From Clostridium felsineum DSM 794 (lineage in GTDB: Bacteria; Bacillota; Clostridia; Clostridiales; Clostridiaceae): a stretch of DNA of 64,000 nucleotides. Position 1 is the stretch's first letter. Each line of letters opens with the position of its first letter. The stretch lies in NCBI RefSeq assembly GCF_002006355.2, contig NZ_CP096980.1, positions 2,232,001 through 2,296,000 on the forward strand. The letters are read 5' to 3'. Below are positions 43,387-51,618 of this stretch, piece by piece. The notes under the pieces are model-generated. The model was given only the letters and a program-made list of their open reading frames with translations, was not told the DNA's origin and did not search any database. Both the position numbers and the translations under genes were made by a program.

Positions 43387-44611
43387 AGAACAAGTTGTAG
43401 TAACTGGAATTGGATTGGTTACACCATTAGGGTGTGATTATGAAAAAGTTTGGGAGCTTAGTTTGTCAGGAAATAATGGAGTTATAAAATTAGAAAAATC
43501 TTATGAAGCTCTTATGAAATATGGAATTCACGTTGGAGGGGTTAGTCCGGAGGTTTCCTTTGATAAATTTAAAGGATTGGACAAGCGAAAGAAGCTCAAA
43601 TTAAAAAAACTAAATAAATCAACAAAAATGTTGGTATATAGTGGATTAAGTGCCTTAGAGGATGCGGATTTGGATATTAATGTTGATTCAGAAAGGTACA
43701 ACATAGGGGCAATTGTAGGAACTGGGACAGCTCTTGACAGTTTATACGATGATGTAGAAGTAGATGAAAGAAACCCTAAGTGGTTTTTGGAAACTTATCC
43801 AAACATGATGCTTGGATATTTATCTATAGCAGCATCACTAAAGGGATATGGAACAACTATAGTAAATGCATGTGTTGGAGGAACTCAGGCTATAGGAGAA
43901 GCATTTAAAAAGATTCAAAATAATGAGGAACAGTTAATGTTAGCAGGAGGCGTTGATGATAAATTATCAAAAATTTACGCATCAGGTTTTAGTAGATTAA
44001 ATATGTCCTCAAATAATACTGATCCTGAGTCAGCAATTAGACCCTTCGACTGTAAAAGAGATGGTTTTGTGATAGGACAAGGGGCATGTATATTGGTGCT
44101 TGAATCATTAAGTCATGCTAAAAAAAGAGGAGCTAAGATTAAGGGCAAAATAGTTGGCTATGGAAATTCTATGGATGCTACTAGTATTTCAGATACATCT
44201 AGTGATGGAAAAGCAAGAGCAATGACACAAGCCTTAGCTGATGCAAATTTAAATGCAAAAGATATAGGATATATTAATGCTCATGGCACGTCTACAAGGA
44301 TAAATGATAAAGAAGAAAGTATAGCTATAAAAAAAGTATTTGGAGAAGATGCATATAATATTCCTATTAGTAGTACAAAGTCCCTAATTGGACATACATT
44401 TGCAGCATGTGGTGCCATTCAAAGTTTTATATGTATTAAGAGTCTGCAAGATCAAAAAGTTCATATTAATAGAAATTACGATACTGGCGATGATTATTGT
44501 GATTTAAATTATTTGAGAAATAATGCTGTTGATGTTGATATGAAATATTGTATTTGTAATACAAGTGGTCTAGGTGGATATAATTCATCATTAATTTTTC
44601 AGAAAATATGA
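43376..44611 (+). CDS. Ketosynthase, KS-alpha type, catalytically complete
   Basis: A 411-residue FabF/type II polyketide KS. The catalytic triad is present: Cys166 in VNACVGG, His303 in NAHGTST and His340 in KSLIGHTF, with Lys335. It starts VVVTGIGLVTPLG. It should condense malonyl-ACP with an acyl chain. It overlaps the ACP gene upstream and its stop lies just before the next gene's ribosome site. Immediate linkage to an inactive KS homologue matches a KS-alpha/KS-beta heterodimer. Confidence 0.92.
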   Translation: MQSKEQVVVTGIGLVTPLGCDYEKVWELSLSGNNGVIKLEKSYEALMKYGIHVGGVSPEVSFDKFKGLDKRKKLKLKKLNKSTKMLVYSGLSALEDADLDINVDSERYNIGAIVGTGTALDSLYDDVEVDERNPKWFLETYPNMMLGYLSIAASLKGYGTTIVNACVGGTQAIGEAFKKIQNNEEQLMLAGGVDDKLSKIYASGFSRLNMSSNNTDPESAIRPFDCKRDGFVIGQGACILVLESLSHAKKRGAKIKGKIVGYGNSMDATSISDTSSDGKARAMTQALADANLNAKDIGYINAHGTSTRINDKEESIAIKKVFGEDAYNIPISSTKSLIGHTFAACGAIQSFICIKSLQDQKVHINRNYDTGDDYCDLNYLRNNAVDVDMKYCICNTSGLGGYNSSLIFQKI

Positions 44612-44628
44612 AACAGTATGGAGGGTAT

Positions 44629-45888
44629 ATGAAGGAAAGTATTGTAATTAGTGGAATTGGAATTATAAGTGTTTTAGGATTAGGAATTGAACCTCATATG
44701 GTGGCATTAAAATCAGAAAAGGTTAAGATGAAAGAGGGTATAGGTTCAAATTTTGAAGATATTACAGGTATAATAGATAATATTAATGTAAAGAAATACG
44801 TTAAAAATAAAAAATCAATAAGGTTTTTTAACAAACAGACTAAGCTTGCTTGCAGCAGTGCTAAAATAGCTATTGAAGACGCTAAGTTAACAGAGGAAGA
44901 TATAAAAAAAGATGAGAGAATGAACGGATTAATTCTAGGAGGCGCACATTCTAAAAGTTTAATTCCTATGGCAGATGCTCTTGTTTCATGCGTTGATAAG
45001 GATGATAATACTTTAAATTATAGCAAAGTTGGACAAGAAGGATATAGGAACTTATCACCACTTTGGATACTCAGCAGGCTGCCTAATACATCAGCTGGAC
45101 AAGTAACTATAGAAAATGGAATAAAAGGACTAAATTATACTGTAGTAAATGGTGTAAATAGCGGAATTGTTTCTATTGGAGAAGCTTTTCTTGCTGTGAA
45201 GCAGAACCGTCAAGTAAGAATTATATGTGGTGGAGCTGAAGATGAAGTCTTTCCAGATTTTGTTTATGAGTTGAAAAAGGATAATTTGATAGCAGATTGT
45301 GCTGATGATAATAAAGTATTTGGTAAGAAAAGTAAGGGATATTTATGCGCAGAAGGTTCATCTTTATTTGTAGTAGAGAAAGAGAGAGAAGCACTGAAAA
45401 GAAATGCTAATATTTATGGAGAAATAATTGGGTATAGTAATTATTATATACCAAATTTAAGAGAGATAAAAAGTGAGGAAGAAATGGCTGTTCATATGGA
45501 GAAGTCTATGAGAAATGCTATAAAGATGGCAGATATAGCTGAAGAGGATGTGGATTTTATACAAGCCAGTGCAGGTGGACTAGTAATGTTAGATCATGCT
45601 GAATCAATTGCTATAAAAGAAGTGTTTTCAAAGGATGTTTACATTACAGAAACACAATCTTACGTTGGAAATACTTTATCGGCTTCTGGGGCAGTATCAG
45701 TAGCATTTGCCTGTTTACATCTCAAAAATAATTTTATTGCTCCAATTTCAGAAAATGATGATTTGTTTTTGGATGATGAACTAAATTATGTAAAAGGTAA
45801 ATATATTGACAATGATAATAAAATATGTATAGTTAATTCATTTAGCTATTTAGGAGAGTTATGTACTTTAGTCTTGAGAAAGAAGTGA
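44629..45888 (+). CDS. Ketosynthase-like chain-length-factor (KS-beta) candidate, active site lost
   Basis: A 419-residue thiolase-fold protein homologous in layout to the preceding KS, but with every catalytic residue replaced: the Cys position is Val176 (VNGVNSG), the first His is Ser (QASAGG), and the GH of the second His motif is GN (SYVGNTLSASG). The fold, length and pairing fit a chain length factor. Known CLFs often have Gln at the Cys position; here it is Val. The ATG with TGGAGGG upstream was chosen; a start 21 bp earlier overlaps the KS stop. Confidence 0.85.
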   Translation: MKESIVISGIGIISVLGLGIEPHMVALKSEKVKMKEGIGSNFEDITGIIDNINVKKYVKNKKSIRFFNKQTKLACSSAKIAIEDAKLTEEDIKKDERMNGLILGGAHSKSLIPMADALVSCVDKDDNTLNYSKVGQEGYRNLSPLWILSRLPNTSAGQVTIENGIKGLNYTVVNGVNSGIVSIGEAFLAVKQNRQVRIICGGAEDEVFPDFVYELKKDNLIADCADDNKVFGKKSKGYLCAEGSSLFVVEKEREALKRNANIYGEIIGYSNYYIPNLREIKSEEEMAVHMEKSMRNAIKMADIAEEDVDFIQASAGGLVMLDHAESIAIKEVFSKDVYITETQSYVGNTLSASGAVSVAFACLHLKNNFIAPISENDDLFLDDELNYVKGKYIDNDNKICIVNSFSYLGELCTLVLRKK

Positions 45889-45892
45889 CAAT

Positions 45893-47182
45893 ATGAACAG
45901 AGTTGTTATAACAGGAATGGGAGCAGTGACACCATTTGGATTAGGAGTGGATACTTTATGGCAATCACTACTAAAAAACAAGAATGGAATTACAAAGCTG
46001 GAACTTGACAATATTAAGGGTGACATTATTGGTATAGGAGGATGTTTGCCTGAGGTTGATTACAATGATTATTTAAGTGAAGACAAAGAATTATTTTCAT
46101 ATATTCCACAAAATAAAAGTAATAAAAGTTTTTTTATGGCTGTATATGAGGCATTAAAACAGGCAAATTTAGATCCAAGAAAAATGGGTTCAACTGATAA
46201 TATAGGAATGCTTATAGCAGATCGTGATTCTGAAATGATGGAGTATGTTGACAGGTATTCACCTTTAATGAGAGATTCAAAAACAGAAGATGTGTATGAT
46301 AAAAACAAATATTATAAGCTTCTAAATTTGTTAGATAACAATAAAAAAGAAGAATTCAATGATAGAGAAAGTATTAATCATTATGCTGCAAGAAATTACA
46401 AAATAACTGGACCGCAGTTGAGTGTAGCTACAGCTTGTGCATCAGGAAATAACGCTATAGGTGAAGCTTTTTTAAAGATTAAAAGTGGATACATAGATAT
46501 AGCTATTGCTGGAGGAGCATATAGTTTGGATTTGAAAAGTATGATTGGGTTTACTCGTATAGGCGCATTAACACCTAATGAAGATCCTGAAATTGCATGC
46601 AGACCTTTTGATGCTAATCGTGATGGCTTTGTTATGTCAAGTGGATGTGGAATATTAATACTGGAAAGCTTAGAATCTGCATTAAAAAGAAATGCTAAGA
46701 TATTTGCAGAGGTGATTGGTTATGGAAGTGTGACTGATGCCTATAGATCCACAGACCCAGATCCAGAGGCAAGAGCAGCAATTGCAACAATGAAACAAAG
46801 TTTGCAAATGGCAAAGCTAATGCCTAGTGAGATAGACTATATAAATGCACATGGTACATCAACTAAGATGAATGATTATATGGAAACAATTGCGGTTAAA
46901 AATGTATTTGGAGATTATGCATATAAATTACCTATATCATCAACAAAATCAATGATTGGACATTCAGTAATGGCAGCAGCGGCAATCGAAGCTATAGTAT
47001 GTATAAAAAGTATTAATGATGGAATTGTTCATCAAACAAGAAATTTTAGAAAGAGAGATCCAGAATTAGATTTGGATTACGTCAAAGAAGGACCGAGAAA
47101 AGTAGCTATTAATTACGCTCTTTCAAATAGTTTTGGATTTGGAGGACAAAATTCATCAATTGTACTTTCTAAATTTTGTTGA
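45893..47182 (+). CDS. Third ketosynthase of the operon, catalytically complete
   Basis: A 429-residue KS with Cys182 (ATACASG), His320 (NAHGTST) and His357 (KSMIGHSV) intact. It has an inserted, charged segment of about 25 residues (about 128-160, DSKTEDVYDKNKYYKLL) compared with the first KS. A second active KS beside a KS/CLF pair may act in priming, in a separate elongation phase, or as a second homodimeric elongation enzyme; the sequence does not tell. It starts 4 bp after the previous stop, with little room for a ribosome site, so coupling is likely. Confidence 0.9.
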   Translation: MNRVVITGMGAVTPFGLGVDTLWQSLLKNKNGITKLELDNIKGDIIGIGGCLPEVDYNDYLSEDKELFSYIPQNKSNKSFFMAVYEALKQANLDPRKMGSTDNIGMLIADRDSEMMEYVDRYSPLMRDSKTEDVYDKNKYYKLLNLLDNNKKEEFNDRESINHYAARNYKITGPQLSVATACASGNNAIGEAFLKIKSGYIDIAIAGGAYSLDLKSMIGFTRIGALTPNEDPEIACRPFDANRDGFVMSSGCGILILESLESALKRNAKIFAEVIGYGSVTDAYRSTDPDPEARAAIATMKQSLQMAKLMPSEIDYINAHGTSTKMNDYMETIAVKNVFGDYAYKLPISSTKSMIGHSVMAAAAIEAIVCIKSINDGIVHQTRNFRKRDPELDLDYVKEGPRKVAINYALSNSFGFGGQNSSIVLSKFC

Positions 47183-47198
47183 AAAGAGGATGATATAA

Positions 47199-48212
47199 AT
47201 GGAGAGTAAAGTAAATGAAGATATATTAAGCGCCAAATTACCTGAGGATAAATACGCTCATTTAAGAAACTCTATATTAAGTTTTAAAAATAATTCATTG
47301 AGTATAAGAATAGATTCACAAATACAAAGTTATTTAAAGGATCATGTATTTGGTGTAGAAGCCTTCGTGCCAGCTACAATGATTATTGAAATATTATTTG
47401 AATCAGCGCTGTATTATTGTGAATACCATTTGAATATTGATGTATCAAAGTTAAAGCCAAGTAAAATGGAGCAACTTAGAATACTTAGAGCGTTAAAAAT
47501 GAAACCAGGAAATTCAATAGACGTAGATATACAATTTAATAAATTAGTAAAAAATGAAAATGAAATCTATATGGAAATAACTATAGCTTCAAATAGAGTA
47601 AATACTGAAAATAAAGTTGTAGGAAGAAAGATTAATGTAACTTCAAAGGTTGTATTATCTGATAAAGCCTACGAACCAATAAAAGTGAACATACCTAAAT
47701 GCCACTATAATTATTATAAATTACCTAAAAATCAATTCTATAAGGATTATTTTCCGTCACTTGGACCCTTGTTTCAAACCTCGTGTGCAAAATTTGCAAT
47801 AGATGATAGTAGAACATTTTATGTAGCAGAATATGATTGTAATAACAATGAAGAAAGGTTCATTGAAGGTCAGAAATCTAGTTTTGTAACATCTCCTCTT
47901 GGCAATGATTCATGTCTTCAAGCAGCTGTATTCTTTTCAAGAATTATTAATCTGATTGGCAGACTACCAATAGGGGGAGAGGAACTCTACTTTTATAGGG
48001 ATCATGTAAGATCAGGAAAAGTTAATGTTTTTGTAGAGAAGGTAGAAATAGATAATGATATGAAATGTAATATCTATTCCTATGACTCTAAGGGTGTTAT
48101 ATTTCATGCTAAGAATTTTATTGTAAGAAAATCACCCTATCACAAATTAATGGATAGACAAGCCTTTGAAAATAATATAAAGGCTTATAAAGTAGAACCT
48201 TTTGAGTTATAA
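47199..48212 (+). CDS. Stand-alone PKS-type dehydratase (double hotdog)
   Basis: A 337-residue protein resembling a modular PKS dehydratase domain. The first hotdog has DHVFGVEAFVPATM near residue 49 (catalytic His, then Pro nine residues later). The second has SPLGNDSCLQAA near 231, with the Asp-x-x-x-Gln pattern of PKS DH domains. It should dehydrate beta-hydroxyacyl-ACP to trans-enoyl-ACP, giving a polyene or unsaturated chain if no enoyl reductase follows, and none is encoded here. It lies 17 bp after the third KS. Confidence 0.8.
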   Translation: MESKVNEDILSAKLPEDKYAHLRNSILSFKNNSLSIRIDSQIQSYLKDHVFGVEAFVPATMIIEILFESALYYCEYHLNIDVSKLKPSKMEQLRILRALKMKPGNSIDVDIQFNKLVKNENEIYMEITIASNRVNTENKVVGRKINVTSKVVLSDKAYEPIKVNIPKCHYNYYKLPKNQFYKDYFPSLGPLFQTSCAKFAIDDSRTFYVAEYDCNNNEERFIEGQKSSFVTSPLGNDSCLQAAVFFSRIINLIGRLPIGGEELYFYRDHVRSGKVNVFVEKVEIDNDMKCNIYSYDSKGVIFHAKNFIVRKSPYHKLMDRQAFENNIKAYKVEPFEL

Positions 48213-48230
48213 AATTGGAGGTCTGGTTTC

Positions 48231-48809
48231 ATGAATTGCAGTACAGTATATGTTTTTATAGGTAGTGCATTAGATAATAATATTATAAGAAAAAGCTTCA
48301 AAACGGATGGGATTTGTTTTGTGGATAAAGACTCTTTAACTGATGTTGAAGCTGATTATCAAACAAAAGTTAACTACATAAATTTAAACGATTCTCAATC
48401 AATAGAAAAAATATTTGAAGACATTGAGGGCATAAAAAGTATAGTAGTATGTCCGAGTATTAACAATGAATTAAAATACGATGAATTGTTATTGGATGTG
48501 GATAGGGTACTTAGAAAACTAGTTATATTTTCAAAGGGAATTTATCCAACTGCTATGAGAAATAAAGGAATTAAAGTATGGTTTTTAGATTCTAATGTAG
48601 CTAATAATGAAAATTATGTATTAACAAAATCTTTTAGTGCTGGAGTAAATGCTATTTCAAAAACCTTTGGTATGGAGTTGGCTAGAAAAAGTACAATAGT
48701 AAATTATATAAAATTAAATGATATTGATAATTTTGAGAAAATAAGTGATTTTATTGATTTGGTATCGGATAAATCAATATATTTAGATATGCAGAATTTA
48801 ATTGTGTGA
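48231..48809 (+). CDS. Degenerate short-chain dehydrogenase-like protein
   Basis: A 192-residue protein that aligns by eye with the following FabG-type protein in its C-terminal part: NYVLTKSFSAGVNAISKTFGMELARK compares with AYGVSKAMLIEWTKSMAK, so the Tyr-x-x-x-Lys is kept. The N-terminal glycine-rich cofactor motif is absent (VYVFIGSALDNN instead of TGGSGGIG), and the NNAG-type motif is replaced. It is shorter than a normal SDR. It may be a non-catalytic partner of the next enzyme, similar to the structural half of split PKS ketoreductases. GGAGG precedes the ATG. Confidence 0.65.
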   Translation: MNCSTVYVFIGSALDNNIIRKSFKTDGICFVDKDSLTDVEADYQTKVNYINLNDSQSIEKIFEDIEGIKSIVVCPSINNELKYDELLLDVDRVLRKLVIFSKGIYPTAMRNKGIKVWFLDSNVANNENYVLTKSFSAGVNAISKTFGMELARKSTIVNYIKLNDIDNFEKISDFIDLVSDKSIYLDMQNLIV

Positions 48810-48819
48810 GATGAATGAT

Positions 48820-49554
48820 ATGGATAAAAAAATTGCGTTAATAACAGGTGGCAGTGGAGGCATAGGGGCTAAAATATGCAGTAAATTAGCTGAAAATAAA
48901 TACTATGTTTATATAAACTGTAGAAATGAAGATAAGGCAAAGAAACTATTAGATGAGATAATAGCATTAGGAGGAGAAGGAGAGGTTTTAGCCTTTGATC
49001 TTAACTCTAAAGAATCACTGATAGAAGGAATAAATAAAATTAAATTTAGTAAAATTGATATTCTTGTAAATAATGCAGGGGTGTTAAGAGATAATATTAT
49101 TTATAATATGAAGATGGAAGATTATGATTTGGTTTTTAAAACCAACTTTATAGCATGTTTAGATATGTATGATGCTGTACTTAGTAGGCTAGAAAAATCA
49201 GAAGCTCCAGTGGTAATTAATATGTGCAGTATATCAGGTGTTAGACCAAGAACTGGACAACTAGCCTATGGTGTATCAAAAGCAATGTTAATTGAATGGA
49301 CAAAAAGTATGGCGAAATGCAATGAAAATATAAGATATTATGCTGTATCCCCAGGTCCTGTAGAAACAGAATTAATTAAAACCTCTAAGTGGTATAATGA
49401 TAAAAAATCAATTAAAAGAATACCTTTAGGGAGATATGCTAAACCTGAGGAGATTGCAGATTTTATATCTTACATCATTGAAAATCCTAAAATATTTAAA
49501 AGTGGAAGCAACATAATATTAGATGGGGGATTTTTACAAACCACAAAGGAATAA
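48820..49554 (+). CDS. FabG-type 3-ketoacyl-ACP reductase (SDR)
   Basis: A 244-residue short-chain dehydrogenase from the chosen ATG. Cofactor motif TGGSGGIG (residues about 8-15), NNAGVLRDN, active Ser in NMCSISG and AYGVSKAM with the Tyr/Lys pair, then PGPVETEL. It would reduce beta-ketoacyl-ACP, the step before the dehydratase. Starts at 48802 (TTG), 48811 (ATG) and 48820 (ATG) are in frame; GTGAG at 48806-48810 is best spaced for 48820. The gene is coupled to the preceding one. A terminator follows, closing the operon. Confidence 0.9.
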   Translation: MDKKIALITGGSGGIGAKICSKLAENKYYVYINCRNEDKAKKLLDEIIALGGEGEVLAFDLNSKESLIEGINKIKFSKIDILVNNAGVLRDNIIYNMKMEDYDLVFKTNFIACLDMYDAVLSRLEKSEAPVVINMCSISGVRPRTGQLAYGVSKAMLIEWTKSMAKCNENIRYYAVSPGPVETELIKTSKWYNDKKSIKRIPLGRYAKPEEIADFISYIIENPKIFKSGSNIILDGGFLQTTKE

Positions 49555-49558
49555 TCAC

Positions 49559-49594
49559 AAAAAAGGTTATACGATTTTTCGTGTAACTTTTTTT
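49559..49594 (+). terminator. Terminator of the polyketide-like operon
   Basis: AAAAGGTTATACGA pairs with TCGTGTAACTTTTT (two wobble pairs) and a T run follows, directly after the last operon gene. Confidence 0.87.
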
Positions 49595-49700
49595 GTCTAA
49601 AGAATTTTTATATAAGTTTTAGAGCTGTAAAATGATTAATAATTGTAAATGTTAAAAATATACATAGGTAATGGTAAAAGTATTAGGGAGGATGGCAATT

Positions 49701-49910
49701 TTGCCTAGATCGAACAATGTATATAGTATAAATGTACACTATCCTAGTGATAAATCAGCTTTAGTTCAACTAAGAAAAGGAATTGGAAAGGCTTATGTTA
49801 AATTCATACAAGATTACATTAAGACCTTGCCTATAGATGATAATAAGAAGAATGAACTTTACTTTAATGTAATAGAAAAACTGAAAATAGATAAAAATGC
49901 AAATTCTTAA
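49701..49910 (+). CDS. Small unknown protein next to the recombinase
   Basis: A 69-residue product from a TTG, chosen because GGGAGG (49686-49691) is 9 bp upstream; an ATG overlapping the site at 49692 and an earlier GTG-type start are alternatives. The protein is basic and mostly helical in its second half (KAYVKFIQDYIKTLPIDDN). No family is recognised. It sits between the operon terminator and the recombinase gene (53 bp gap), a position often used for recombination directionality factors, so that role is a hypothesis. Confidence 0.55.
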   Translation: MPRSNNVYSINVHYPSDKSALVQLRKGIGKAYVKFIQDYIKTLPIDDNKKNELYFNVIEKLKIDKNANS

Positions 49911-49963
49911 CTGTAAATTCTATTTTGTTTGTGAATTATATAATTATTAAGGTAGGGATCAGA

Positions 49964-51598
49964 ATGAAGGCAGCTATATATTCTCGTAAAAGCAAATATA
50001 CTGGCAAGGGCGAAAGCATTGAAAATCAAATTCAGTTATGCAAAGAATATGGATTGAAGTATTTAGAAATGTCCAAAGAGGATTTTATTGTATACGAAGA
50101 TGAGGGGTTTTCAGGTGGAAATACTAAAAGACCTCAATTTCAGAAAATGCTAAAGGATGCTAAAGAGAGAAAGTTTAATATATTGATATGCTATAGATTA
50201 GATAGAATAAGCAGAAATGTATCGGATTTTTCTAATTTGATCAATGATTTAAATAGATATAGTGTGGATTTTGTGTCTATCAGAGAACAGTTTGATACTA
50301 CTACGCCAATGGGGAGAGCTATGATGTATATAGCATCTGTTTTTTCTCAATTGGAGAGAGAAACTATTGCTGAAAGAATAAGAGATAATATGATAGAGCT
50401 TGCTAAGACCGGAAGATGGCTTGGAGGAATTACACCTACTGGTTTTCAATCGGAAGCTATAATAAAGGTGGATTCAGGTGGTAAAGAAAAAAAAATGTTT
50501 AAATTATCTGTTGTTGAGGAAGAAATTAATGTAGTTAAACTAATTTATAATAAATATGTTGAGTTGAAATCAATAACTAAAGTTGAAAAATATTTAATAA
50601 TTAATAAGATCAATACTAAAAATGGACTAGATTTTCAAAGATATTCATTGAAGTTTTTACTTGGAAACCCTGTATACGCTGTAGCTGATAAAAATATGTA
50701 TGAGTATTTAATTAGTAAAAATTATGAGGTTTATTCAGAATTAAAAGATTTTAATGGAATACATGGACTCATAGCCTACAATAAAACCTGTCAAAATAAA
50801 GAACAAAGTATAAATAGATTTAGAAATTCAAGCGAATGGATTATAGCTGTTGGAAAGCATCAGGGGGTTATTCCAAGTGATATTTGGATTGAGGCACAGA
50901 ATTTATTAGAACAAAATAAATCAAAGGCCTATAGGAAAGTTAAAAGTAATCAATCTATTTTATCTGGTGTTTTAAGGTGTGCATATTGTGGAAGTTATAT
51001 GAGACCAAAGGCAGTACAAAGAAAAAATTCTGATGGTGAACAGGTTTTTTATTATTTGTGTGAAATGAAAGAAAAAAGCAAAAAAACTCGCTGTAATGTT
51101 TCAAATATTAATGGAAATGTTTTAGATAAATTAATAATTAACGAATTGAAAAAAATCATCAAAGAAAAATTCCCCTTATTTCAGGATATGAATTTTAAAA
51201 AAACATTAATAGAATGTAATTATATGAGTTTGGAAAATGAATTAATAGAAAAGAAAATATCTGAAATTGATTTATCTATTATGAATATAATGAGTTCAAT
51301 TGAAAAAGGTCAGCCAGAAAGTGTTTTAGAAATAATGTATAAACGTATGGAGAAGCTTGACAAAGAAAAGAAGGATTTAAATAAAAGGTTGTCACAAGCA
51401 AATAGTGTAGGTAAAAATTCTAAGTCTAACTCCATAAATATGGAATTTATTTATAAGAGCTTATGTAGTTTTAATGATAGTTCCTGGGAGCTTATGAATG
51501 TAGAGGATAAAAGAAACCTAATAAAGAGTGTGGTAGATAAAATTTTATGGGATGGTAAAAAAATTGATATGCTATTATTGGGAAGTGAAATATCCTGA
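49964..51598 (+). CDS. Large serine recombinase of the sigK element (SpoIVCA-like)
   Basis: A 544-residue recombinase. The resolvase domain (about 1-150) has AAIYSRKS with nucleophile Ser10, GESIENQIQLCKEY, YRLDRISRN and PMGRAMMYIASVFSQLERETIAERI. A recombinase domain follows (GGITPTGFQ...), then a zinc ribbon, LRCAYCGSYMRP...CEMKEKSKKTRCN (about 328-375), and a coiled coil (about 410-490). It lies 27 bp from the right attachment core and is the expected excisionase for rebuilding sigK. The ATG after GGTAGGGA is preferred to an upstream start. No sigma-E-type promoter was firmly seen. Confidence 0.95.
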   Translation: MKAAIYSRKSKYTGKGESIENQIQLCKEYGLKYLEMSKEDFIVYEDEGFSGGNTKRPQFQKMLKDAKERKFNILICYRLDRISRNVSDFSNLINDLNRYSVDFVSIREQFDTTTPMGRAMMYIASVFSQLERETIAERIRDNMIELAKTGRWLGGITPTGFQSEAIIKVDSGGKEKKMFKLSVVEEEINVVKLIYNKYVELKSITKVEKYLIINKINTKNGLDFQRYSLKFLLGNPVYAVADKNMYEYLISKNYEVYSELKDFNGIHGLIAYNKTCQNKEQSINRFRNSSEWIIAVGKHQGVIPSDIWIEAQNLLEQNKSKAYRKVKSNQSILSGVLRCAYCGSYMRPKAVQRKNSDGEQVFYYLCEMKEKSKKTRCNVSNINGNVLDKLIINELKKIIKEKFPLFQDMNFKKTLIECNYMSLENELIEKKISEIDLSIMNIMSSIEKGQPESVLEIMYKRMEKLDKEKKDLNKRLSQANSVGKNSKSNSINMEFIYKSLCSFNDSSWELMNVEDKRNLIKSVVDKILWDGKKIDMLLLGSEIS

Positions 51599-51618
51599 AC
51601 TTAAAATGTTTCCGAAGT

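Noticed and set aside
44629..45888. Second gene as a decayed ketosynthase pseudogene
   Set aside because: The frame is complete at 419 codons with a good ribosome site and operon spacing; only catalytic residues are changed, which fits a chain length factor better than decay.
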